Origin: Litorivivens sp041619575
GTDB taxonomy: Bacteria; Pseudomonadota; Gammaproteobacteria; Pseudomonadales; Spongiibacteraceae
DNA length: 12,792 bases
Reading direction: 5' to 3'
Assembly (NCBI GenBank): GCA_041619575.1
Contig: JBFKDP010000091.1
Location: 1-12,792 of the forward strand
A program made the translations under genes and the position numbers. The notes below the pieces were generated by a model. That model did no database searches and had not been told where the DNA came from. It was given only the letters and a program-made list of their open reading frames with translations. This document shows positions 7,175 to 12,792 of the stretch, piece by piece (position 1 is the stretch's first letter; every line of letters begins with the position of its first letter).

Positions 7175-7888
7175 GTGAACCTTTCACAAATTACCGGCTG
7201 CGATGAACAGTTTCTCGATGTTCTGGGCGGACCACATCGGCTGCATCCTGATGTCGTCGTTGCTTTCAGGCGCTTGCAGTCTCGTGCCAGCGAAGCCGGT
7301 TTCGAATTGCGGGCCGTGAGCTGCTATCGCTCTTTTGAGCGACAACGGGCGATCTGGAATGCCAAGGCGAGGGGCGAGCGCGATGTGCTGGGTGCCAAGG
7401 GGCAGGTTTTACGGCGCAAAGACTTTGACGACTGGGGCTGGGCGCAGGCAATACTGCGCTGGTCAGCTCTGCCCGGCGCATCGCGCCATCACTGGGGCAC
7501 TGACCTGGATGTGTTTGATGCGGCCGCCGTCGCCCCAGATTACGCGGTGCAGTTAACGCCGGCGGAAGTGGACGATGGCGGGCCCTTTCAGCGGATGCAC
7601 ACTTGGCTGGATACCTGCATGGCCAAAGGGCTGGCGGAAGATTTTTACCGACCCTATGCATATGATGCAGGTGGTATTGCGCCGGAGCGCTGGCACCTCA
7701 GTTATGCACCCCTGGCCCTTGAATGCGAAGGGGTGTTGTCGGAAGACGCGTTATTTTCTGTGCTGGACCAGCGCACCGACGTTGAACTGTGGTCAGCGCT
7801 GCGCAAACACTGGCGTGACATTTACCAGCGTTTTGTCAGGGCGCCAGTCTGCGCCAGTGAGCTGGCAAGCGCAGCTAGGGGGCAATAA
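7175..7888 (+). CDS. M15 (LAS-type) D-Ala-D-Ala/L,D carboxypeptidase-like metallopeptidase
   Basis: 237-residue zinc metallopeptidase of the VanY/LdcB/DdpX group, which trims D-Ala from peptidoglycan peptides or dipeptides. Visible motifs: SCYRSFERQ (residues 49-57) for substrate binding; SRHHWGTDLDV with zinc ligands His105 and Asp112 (SxHxxGxxxD pattern); and ERWHLSY with catalytic Glu171 and zinc ligand His174. No signal peptide is present from either candidate start, so action would be cytosolic, for example on recycled muropeptides, or export by another route. I chose the GTG at 7175 for its strong ribosome site; an ATG at 7127 would add 16 residues of no family resemblance. The stop overlaps the cysE ATG by one base (TAATG), which argues for coupled translation of the two genes. 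Family secure, substrate not known. Confidence 0.9.
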   Translation: MNLSQITGCDEQFLDVLGGPHRLHPDVVVAFRRLQSRASEAGFELRAVSCYRSFERQRAIWNAKARGERDVLGAKGQVLRRKDFDDWGWAQAILRWSALPGASRHHWGTDLDVFDAAAVAPDYAVQLTPAEVDDGGPFQRMHTWLDTCMAKGLAEDFYRPYAYDAGGIAPERWHLSYAPLALECEGVLSEDALFSVLDQRTDVELWSALRKHWRDIYQRFVRAPVCASELASAARGQ

Positions 7889-8676
7889 TGACGCAAGAGT
7901 ACGACACGGAAGAGCTCTGGCAGAAAATCAGGGAAGAAGTGCGCGGTTTCAGTGCGCGTGAACCGTATCTGGCCAGCTATTTTTACGCCAATGTACTTAA
8001 TCACGACAGCCTGGCCTCGGCCCTGAGCTTTCATATTGCAACCCGGCTTGGTTGTGACAGTGTTCCAGAGATGACGCTGACCGAGGTGTTCGACACCGCC
8101 CTGTCAGACAATCCAGGCATTCTGCAGGCCGCTGTGGCTGATATACACGCCCATTACGACCGTGACCCCGCTTGCAATTACTATTCTTTGCCCGTGCTCT
8201 ACTTTAAGGGCTATCAGGCCATACAGGGCTATCGCTTCGCTCACTGGCTGTGGCAGCAGGGGCGCCGCTCATTGGCCCTGTTTTTGCAGAACCGTATTTC
8301 TGTAACGCTGGATGTGGACATTCATCCGGCTGCGCGCATAGGTCGGGGCATTATGGTCGACCATGCAACCGGGGTGGTGATTGGTGAAACGGCAAGTGTC
8401 GGTGATGATGTATCTATGCTGCATGGCGTGACATTGGGTGGGAGTGGTACGGCGCACAATCCCCGTCATCCGCAGGTGGGCAATGGTGTGTTGATCAGTG
8501 TCGGGGCAAAATTGCTGGGCAATATTCGTATTGGCGATGGCGTAAAAATAGCCGGTGGCAGTCTGGTGCTCGATGATGTGCCCGAGCATGTTACGGTAGC
8601 GGGTGTTCCGGCCAAAATTGTTGGGGCCCCGCATCAGCAGAGTACTCCGGCACTTGATATGGATCACGGCGTGTGA
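7888..8676 (+). CDS. cysE: Serine O-acetyltransferase
   Basis: 262-residue CysE, the acetyl-CoA dependent enzyme that makes O-acetylserine from serine, the first committed step of cysteine synthesis. It follows E. coli CysE nearly throughout: the helical N-terminal domain with EPYLASYFYANVLNHDSL, the DPACNYYSLPVLYFKGYQA block, then left-handed beta-helix hexapeptide repeats with DIHPAARIGRGIMVDHATG containing the catalytic pair Asp158 and His159, LHGVTLGGSG, and AGVPAKIVG. The ribosome site AGGGGG lies five bases before the ATG, inside the preceding gene. The C-terminus stops at DMDHGV, about fourteen residues shorter than E. coli. The usual C-terminal isoleucine that docks into CysK is replaced by valine at a shorter tail, so CysK complex formation may be altered. 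It is coupled to the upstream M15 peptidase and followed by a GC hairpin at 8726. Confidence 0.97.
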   Translation: MTQEYDTEELWQKIREEVRGFSAREPYLASYFYANVLNHDSLASALSFHIATRLGCDSVPEMTLTEVFDTALSDNPGILQAAVADIHAHYDRDPACNYYSLPVLYFKGYQAIQGYRFAHWLWQQGRRSLALFLQNRISVTLDVDIHPAARIGRGIMVDHATGVVIGETASVGDDVSMLHGVTLGGSGTAHNPRHPQVGNGVLISVGAKLLGNIRIGDGVKIAGGSLVLDDVPEHVTVAGVPAKIVGAPHQQSTPALDMDHGV

Positions 8677-8725
8677 ATAATGCCGTTACAGGTTTAAGAA
8701 ACAGGCGTACAGTTAGACGCCACTG

Positions 8726-8747
8726 TCGGCGCCCCCTGCGGCGCCGA
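8726..8747 (+). terminator. Candidate terminator hairpin after cysE
   Basis: Perfect 8-base stem TCGGCGCC/GGCGCCGA around a six-base loop CCCTGC. It is GC-rich and stable, but followed by GCTCTCTAAAC rather than a clear T-run, so Rho-independent termination is plausible, not certain. A smaller 5-base stem (GGCGT/ACGCC, 8704-8721) precedes it. Confidence 0.42.
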
Positions 8748-8804
8748 GCTCTCTAAACTAACGTAGCAAAACTGGTGCATCATGCGGGAGGCTAATGCAA
8801 AGCT

Positions 8805-9281
8805 ATGAGCGTTAAATTATTGGATAATCAAGCATTTTATGGCTATCGGGTACGAAGGACCGTCGATGGTACGCTGTATCAGGAGTACTTCTCTCTGAAA
8901 GAAGCCGGCAAACGGCTGGTTGGTGCTAAGCGAAAGGCTGTCGAGAAAAAGGCCATCGAACGCGATCGCGAATTGGAGGCGGCGCAAATTAAAGCGCGTG
9001 AAGCCAATAAAGATGATCGCTGCTTTAACCCCGACGGTACCGTCAAAGGCATCAGTTACCTTCTGAAAACTGAAAAAAGCGGCAATCTGACCCCGATTTT
9101 TCAGGTGGGTATTGCTTCTCAGGTTGAGAAAAAGACGGTGTGCACCAGCTTTTCGCTCAATGCGCACGGTAAAGATGGCGCCTGGGAAAAGGCGGTTGAT
9201 GCCTATGCCAAACACAAGGCAATCAAGCGTAATACAAAACTTTACAAACGCCTGAAAACTGCAATGCCTAAAGTGGGTTAA
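8805..9281 (+). CDS. Basic 158-aa protein, probable duplicated AP2/arm-type DNA-binding-like unit
   Basis: I do not recognise this gene by name. The 158 residues are strongly basic, rich in Lys/Arg, and contain no signal peptide or membrane segment. Two stretches share a plan. Residues 11-58 read YGYRVRRTVDGTLYQEYFSL followed by a charged helix rich in Lys, Glu and Arg. Residues 98-146 read as beta strands ending TSFSLNAHGKDG, then an AWEKAVDAYAKHKAI helix. Three beta strands ending in an FSL-type turn, followed by one helix, is the arrangement of AP2/ERF and integrase arm-type domains. A linker at 59-97 contains DDRCFNPDGTVKGIS. DNA or RNA binding is therefore an inference, with no catalytic residues visible. 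ATG 8805 is chosen as the first Met of the conserved-looking protein; a GGGAGG lies 13-14 bases upstream, rather far. An almost full-length antisense frame exists but looks unnatural. Confidence 0.72.
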   Translation: MSVKLLDNQAFYGYRVRRTVDGTLYQEYFSLKEAGKRLVGAKRKAVEKKAIERDRELEAAQIKAREANKDDRCFNPDGTVKGISYLLKTEKSGNLTPIFQVGIASQVEKKTVCTSFSLNAHGKDGAWEKAVDAYAKHKAIKRNTKLYKRLKTAMPKVG

Positions 9282-9291
9282 CCCCACTCTT
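9272..9291 (+). terminator. Candidate terminator at the end of the 158-aa gene
   Basis: Six-base stem AGTGGG/CCCACT (9272-9277 and 9283-9288) with a five-base loop TTAAC that holds part of the TAA stop, followed by CTTT. A short, moderately stable hairpin with a weak T-run. It could act for the plus strand; the minus strand (merR) has only AAAG context there. Confidence 0.42.
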
Positions 9292-9339
9292 TAAATGGTT
9301 TCAAACCGCTCGTTAGCGGCCCGGTAAACGGTGCCGCGG

Positions 9340-9765
9340 TTAAGTTTCGCCCTTTTCAAAGCCCTCTGCTTCCAGTGACTGCAATATGGTGCAGTAATGT
9401 GCTGAGTTGGCACTGCCGTCGCAGGATTGCGCCACCCGATCCAGGGCGTGATACATCGTTTCCAGTTCCTGAATCTTCTGTTGAATGATGGTTAGTTTTC
9501 CCAGCGCAATTTCCTTGACGTCAGCGCAGGTCTTGGCGTCTTTTTCGACGCGGATGGATAGCAGTTCGTCAATTTCCTTTAAGGAAAAACCCAGCCGTTT
9601 GGCGTGCAGAATAAATTTGACGCGCGAAATAGCCTCGTCGTTGTAATATCGGTAACCGTTGCTGCCGCGCGGTGGCGTGGGCACTAAGCCCTCTCGCTCG
9701 TAATAGCGCAGGGTTTCAATGTTGCAGCCGGTGAGTTTGCTGAGTTTTCCGATCGTGTATGTCAT
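9340..9765 (-). CDS. MerR family regulator, Zn/Cd/Pb-type metal sensor
   Basis: 141-residue MerR-family transcription regulator with an N-terminal winged helix (MTYTIGKLSKLTGCNIETLRYYE, the standard start) and the HTH recognition segment through GYRYYNDEAI, followed by a KRLGFSLKEIDELLSIR linker and a long dimerisation helix. Four cysteines are placed as in metal sensors: Cys14, Cys80 (KTCADVK), Cys115 and Cys125 (SCDGSANSAHYC, nine residues apart). This resembles ZntR/CadR/PbrR more than CueR, which lacks the Cys80 equivalent. Compared with ZntR, the second Cys of the CC pair is Asp116 and the ZntR His is replaced by Asn120, while His123 lies near. The ribosome site GGAG lies eight bases before the ATG. 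A MerR-type promoter (9793-9824) points at this gene, so it is likely autoregulated. No metal efflux gene is adjacent on the same strand. Confidence 0.93.
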   Translation of the reverse strand: MTYTIGKLSKLTGCNIETLRYYEREGLVPTPPRGSNGYRYYNDEAISRVKFILHAKRLGFSLKEIDELLSIRVEKDAKTCADVKEIALGKLTIIQQKIQELETMYHALDRVAQSCDGSANSAHYCTILQSLEAEGFEKGET

Positions 9766-9792
9766 GGTAGAGACTCCGCTGAGCTGACCTGC

Positions 9793-9824
9793 AGTCTAAA
9801 GCCTGTAGCTTGGTACAGGGTCAA
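9793..9824 (-). promoter_or_regulatory. MerR-type promoter and operator driving the merR gene
   Basis: Read on the minus strand: -35 TTGACC (9819-9824), a 20-base spacer, and -10 TAGACT (9793-9798, 4 of 6). Inside and overlapping the spacer is a dyad CCTGTA-N6-TACAGG (9802-9819, perfect six-base arms), with a further match at the outer position. The long spacer with a dyad between -35 and -10 is the defining layout of MerR-activated promoters, and the sequence strongly resembles the CadR/PbrR-type Cd/Pb operators of pseudomonads. It reads toward merR, about 28 bases before its start, with the start point near 9787. The same dyad also lies upstream of the divergent sulfatase gene, for which I find no good plus-strand promoter. 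Confidence 0.66.
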
Positions 9825-9908
9825 TGGAGTGTACCTGCCGCAGACCGCTTGGGAAAAGGCGACGCTGTGTCAGACGTTGCAAAAGAATAACAATACGGAG
9901 AAGAGGCA

Positions 9909-11666
9909 ATGTCCTACCGATCACTATGTCTGGGGCTGCTGCTTGTGATGCTGGCGGCCTGTTCGGATTCGGTCAAAAATGCCCCGCCTGCGCAGGGTCA
10001 GGTCAATCCGGCCCTTGAACGTCACTCTGAGGTTTTCGATAAGCGTGTCGAGAAGGTGACTGATGGTGTTTATGTGGCCATCGGCTATGCGCTGGCGAAC
10101 TCGATTATGTTGGAGGGCGACGAGGGGCTGGTGATCGTTGACGTGACCGAAAGCGCCGAATCCGCGCGCGAGGTCTATCAAGCCTTCCGGCAGATATCAG
10201 ACAAACCCATCCGGGCGTTGATTTACACGCATAATCACGCCGACCACGTATTTGGTGGTGGCGGCTTTTTCCCCGAAGGCATTCCTGAAAATCTGCCAAT
10301 CTACGCTCACGACACGACCAATTATTACATCAACCGCTTTGCCAATATTATTCGCCCCGCTATCGCGACGCGCAGTGCCCGCATGTTTGGCACCGAGTTG
10401 CCCGGCGGCCCCGATGGCGTGGTTAACGCCGGCATAGGACCGTATCTGGCACAAGGCGGACACAGCGGCGGCACCATTGCGCTGCTGCGGCCTAACGTGA
10501 CGTTTGCTGAACGGCTCAGCGTCACTCTGGCGGGTATCAAGGTAGAGCTGATTCACGCGCCCGGTGAAACCAATGATCAATTATTTGTCTGGTTGCCCGA
10601 GAAACGCGTACTGCTACCTGGTGACAATATCTACAAGGCCTTTCCCAATCTTTACACCATTCGCGGCACTCTTTATCGCGACGTTCTGCAGTGGGCCTAT
10701 AGCCTGGATAAAATGATGGCGTTGAAGCCGCTGCATCTGGTTCCCAGTCACACCCTGCCTGTCAGCGGAGAGCAGCAGGTGGCTGAACTGCTGCGGGATT
10801 ACCGCGATGCCATCCAGTTTGTGCACGACCAGAGTATTCGCGGCATTAACCGTGGTATGGGTCCGGACGAGTTAGTGCAGTTTGTCACCTTGCCGCCACA
10901 CCTGAAAAATCACCCCTGGCTGCAGGAACACTATGGGCGAGTGGCCTGGTCAGTGCGCAATATTTTTAACGGCTATCTGGGTTGGTTTGGCGGTGATGCG
11001 GTCGCGCTCAGCCCACTTTCTCCGGCCCAGCGAGGGGCGGAAATGGTGGCCGCAATGGGCGGTCTCGAACGCGTAAGCGAGCTGGTGGAAGAGGCTGTCG
11101 CCGACCAGCGCTACCAGTGGGCGGCAGAACTCGCCAGTCATGTGCTGGCGCTCAAAGACAGCAAGCAGATGCGCGCTATGAAGGCCGAAGCCTACCGCGC
11201 TCTGGCTTACCGCAGTGAGAACCCGAATGATCGCCATTTTTATCTCACACAGGCAGGGGAGCTGCTGGGTGAGATTGAGGTTCTGCCGCCAGCGCTGAAA
11301 GCCGATTCACTGGCCTTTGCCAAATCGCTGCCCATCGGCGACGTCTTGGCATCGCTGCCAGTCAACCTGGACGCACAGGAAAGCCAGAACAAGGATACCC
11401 GGGTTGTATTCGATTTTACGGATACCGGTGAGCGCTTTGGTGTGCACGTGCGCCGTGGGGTGGCTGTCATCAGTGAGGGCACTGAACTGGCGAGCTGGGC
11501 ACAACCGGACATTGCCGTAACAACCACCACTGACGTGATGGTGGACGTGTTGATGCAGGCCCGCGGGGTGCCGGGGGTCTTGGCGTCAGGCGATCTCAAA
11601 TTGGCGAATGGCGTAATCGACGTGCCTGCCTTCGCCAGTTTTCTGCTGTTGTTCAAGCGCGAATAG
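9909..11666 (+). CDS. Alkylsulfatase lipoprotein (SdsA1-like, MBL fold)
   Basis: 585-residue alkylsulfatase that hydrolyses alkyl sulfate esters to alcohol and sulfate, using a binuclear zinc centre. A lipoprotein signal ends in the lipobox LAAC with Cys18, so it is likely anchored in an envelope membrane. The MBL motif is THNHADH (His108, His110, Asp112, His113), with further metal/catalytic positions Glu220 (HAPGETNDQL), Asp239 (LPGDN) and His281 (PSHTLP), and RGTLYRDV near the sulfate site. Next comes the alkylsulfatase dimerisation domain (NGYLGWFGGDAVALSPLSPA, about 358-377), and then an SCP2-like C-terminal domain (from about 475). It is about 70 residues shorter than SdsA1, mainly N-terminally. 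The ribosome site GGAG lies eight bases before the ATG. The stop at 11666 is two bases from the convergent TonB receptor. Whether it prefers primary or secondary alkyl sulfates cannot be seen. Confidence 0.93.
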   Translation: MSYRSLCLGLLLVMLAACSDSVKNAPPAQGQVNPALERHSEVFDKRVEKVTDGVYVAIGYALANSIMLEGDEGLVIVDVTESAESAREVYQAFRQISDKPIRALIYTHNHADHVFGGGGFFPEGIPENLPIYAHDTTNYYINRFANIIRPAIATRSARMFGTELPGGPDGVVNAGIGPYLAQGGHSGGTIALLRPNVTFAERLSVTLAGIKVELIHAPGETNDQLFVWLPEKRVLLPGDNIYKAFPNLYTIRGTLYRDVLQWAYSLDKMMALKPLHLVPSHTLPVSGEQQVAELLRDYRDAIQFVHDQSIRGINRGMGPDELVQFVTLPPHLKNHPWLQEHYGRVAWSVRNIFNGYLGWFGGDAVALSPLSPAQRGAEMVAAMGGLERVSELVEEAVADQRYQWAAELASHVLALKDSKQMRAMKAEAYRALAYRSENPNDRHFYLTQAGELLGEIEVLPPALKADSLAFAKSLPIGDVLASLPVNLDAQESQNKDTRVVFDFTDTGERFGVHVRRGVAVISEGTELASWAQPDIAVTTTTDVMVDVLMQARGVPGVLASGDLKLANGVIDVPAFASFLLLFKRE

Positions 11667-11678
11667 CGCTACCAGCGC
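11666..11678. terminator. Weak hairpin at the convergent gene ends
   Basis: GCGCT-ACC-AGCGC, a five-base stem with a three-base loop, at the junction of the sulfatase and TonB receptor stops. The two stop codons (11664-11666 and 11669-11671) lie in the palindrome TAGCGCTA. No T-run; weak candidate only. Confidence 0.2.
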
Positions 11679-12792
11679 ATCATGAACTCGACAAAATAAC
11701 GATCGAGCGGATTCATGGTGCCAAAGTGTGTTCCTGGTTGCAGGGGGACGTCTTGCCCGTGGGCCTGAATTTCGCGGCGCGTGATATTGCGCGCCAGCAG
11801 CGTGACTGACCAGTCGTCATCCAGACCGGAAACCCTCAGGTTCGCATTGACCTCCGTGGTGGCTCCCTGCGCATCCAGGGGGTCGAGGTCGGTGCTGAAA
11901 TATTGATAATCTCGAAAGGTGGCATCGAGGCCCAGCCCCAGCGTAAAAGGTAAGTCGCTCAGGCCTGGAATCAGGCGGGTAAGGTTCCAGCGCTGCACCA
12001 GTGTCGATTCCCACTCCGGCGCCCGGGTCAGACGCTCGCCGCTCAAGTCACAGGCCGATTCGCCGCTGGTTGCAATACACTGTGCGTCAGGGAAGGACTT
12101 GTAGCGGGCATCGAGATAAGCCACTGACAGGTTCAGGGCCAGCCAGGGAGCCGGCAATAATTGCGATTCAATTTCCACCCCGCGGGATTTGGCCGAGGCG
12201 GCATTGCCCACCGAAAAGTTAGTGCCGTTAAACAGGCTGACCTGCAAATTATCGAAGTCGGTACTGAACAGGCCAATGTTCAACGTAGCGGCGCCATTGA
12301 GCAAGCGCATTTTGCTGCCCGCCTCGAAGGTTTCAGCTTTCTCGGGTTCAAACTCCAGATTGTCGGCTGCTACCGCTGCCTCATTGAAGCCGCCTGCCTT
12401 GAAGGCCTTGGCCCAGGTCGCATAAAAGGTAATATCCTCTGTAGGCTCATAACGCAGGCTCAATTTGGGTGAGAAGTCTGTTTCCTTGCGCGATCGTCTT
12501 TCGTTGTAGGGTTCTTCAAATAAAAACTGGGCAAAAAAGCGTTCCGCTACAAAATTGTTGTGGGTCAGTATCGCGTGCACGTCTTTGGTTTCTTCCGAGT
12601 AGCGCGATCCGGCAATCAGCGCCAGGTAATCGGTCACGTTCCACGTCGCCTGCCCGAAGATTGCTGAAGATTCAGTCTGTTGGTCAAAGTATCGGTAGTT
12701 GTTCAGGCGGTCGCTGGCGGGTAGGGGGACATTGGCGGCGATGTTCAGCAGTTCGTTGAGAGTGGTGGGCGTGCCGCGCACGGCCGCAACGA
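11669..12792 (-). CDS. TonB-dependent receptor, C-terminal part only
   Basis: C-terminal beta-barrel half of a TonB-dependent outer-membrane receptor; the frame stays open to the right edge, so the N-terminal signal, TonB box and plug are outside the window. The 370 or more visible residues show the standard barrel series: FGQATWNVTDYLALIAGSRY, SPKLSLRYEPTEDITFYATW, the FEPEKAETFEAGSK motif, RGVEIESQLLPAPWLALNLS, and the C-terminal strand YFVEFMMRW with a terminal aromatic residue. An external loop holds two cysteines 11 apart (QCIATSGESACDL), likely a disulfide. The nearest type is the broad siderophore/vitamin or oligomer-uptake receptor group common in marine and freshwater gammaproteobacteria. 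The substrate cannot be assigned. Convergent with the sulfatase, whose product or substrate it might concern. Confidence 0.9.
   Translation of the reverse strand, partial: VAAVRGTPTTLNELLNIAANVPLPASDRLNNYRYFDQQTESSAIFGQATWNVTDYLALIAGSRYSEETKDVHAILTHNNFVAERFFAQFLFEEPYNERRSRKETDFSPKLSLRYEPTEDITFYATWAKAFKAGGFNEAAVAADNLEFEPEKAETFEAGSKMRLLNGAATLNIGLFSTDFDNLQVSLFNGTNFSVGNAASAKSRGVEIESQLLPAPWLALNLSVAYLDARYKSFPDAQCIATSGESACDLSGERLTRAPEWESTLVQRWNLTRLIPGLSDLPFTLGLGLDATFRDYQYFSTDLDPLDAQGATTEVNANLRVSGLDDDWSVTLLARNITRREIQAHGQDVPLQPGTHFGTMNPLDRYFVEFMMRW

Noticed and set aside
8817..9287. Nearly full-length antisense frame of 156 codons across the 158-aa gene
   Set aside because: Its translation is a mix of Phe/Ile/Leu with scattered Cys and His and no domain plan, typical of a complementary frame of a Lys-rich gene. 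The plus-strand protein has regular secondary structure and a terminator-like hairpin.
1..12792. CRISPR arrays, tRNA or rRNA genes, insertion sequences, phage or toxin-antitoxin genes
   Set aside because: No direct repeat series, cloverleaf, transposase, integrase or toxin/antitoxin motif was seen on either strand.

Overview
The window is a chromosomal segment with about 52-55% GC by eye. It looks like a free-living, probably marine, Gram-negative gammaproteobacterium. The evidence is the envelope gene content (MipA/OmpV outer-membrane protein, AsmA-family protein, TonB-dependent receptor, sulfatase lipoprotein) and the close resemblance of SfsA, CysE and the patatin to gammaproteobacterial proteins. 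A Cellvibrionales-like relative (Spongiibacteraceae/Halieaceae type) is my guess, not something the sequence proves. Genes are packed tightly on both strands and no stretch over 300 bases lacks a gene. I see no rRNA, tRNA, CRISPR array, insertion sequence or phage gene.

Left part, minus strand (1-3850): a co-directional group reads mipA/ompV-like gene, then a large AsmA-family gene after a 26-base gap, then a Cys-type glutathione peroxidase cut by the left edge. It reads as an envelope maintenance and peroxide defence group. Divergent from it is sfsA (3916-4632), whose 3' end overlaps by 11 bases with a small convergent Rieske [2Fe-2S] protein (4622-4939, minus).

Middle (5091-8676): a divergent PhzF-family isomerase-like gene (TTG start), a convergent patatin/RssA-like phospholipase gene on the minus strand, and then a plus-strand pair. 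The pair is a cytosolic M15 (LAS-type) metallopeptidase followed by the serine O-acetyltransferase gene cysE. These two share a TAATG junction, so they are probably translationally coupled.

Right part (8805-12792): a basic 158-residue protein of unknown function that appears to contain two copies of an AP2/arm-type DNA-binding-like unit; a convergent MerR-family regulator with the cysteine layout of Zn/Cd/Pb sensors; a divergent alkylsulfatase lipoprotein (SdsA1-like, metallo-beta-lactamase fold plus SCP2-like C-terminus); and the C-terminal part of a TonB-dependent receptor ending 2 bases from the sulfatase stop, convergent with it. The merR-sulfatase intergenic region holds a clear MerR-type promoter (long 19-20 base spacer with a dyad), but it points toward merR itself rather than toward the sulfatase.

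Most genes are ordinary housekeeping or envelope genes. The parts most worth a second look are the duplicated small basic protein, the self-facing MerR operator beside a metal-dependent sulfatase, the divergent PhzF active-site region, and CysE's shortened C-terminal tail. Four genes probably use non-ATG starts (TTG or GTG). I do not see a convincing new defence or mobile system here.
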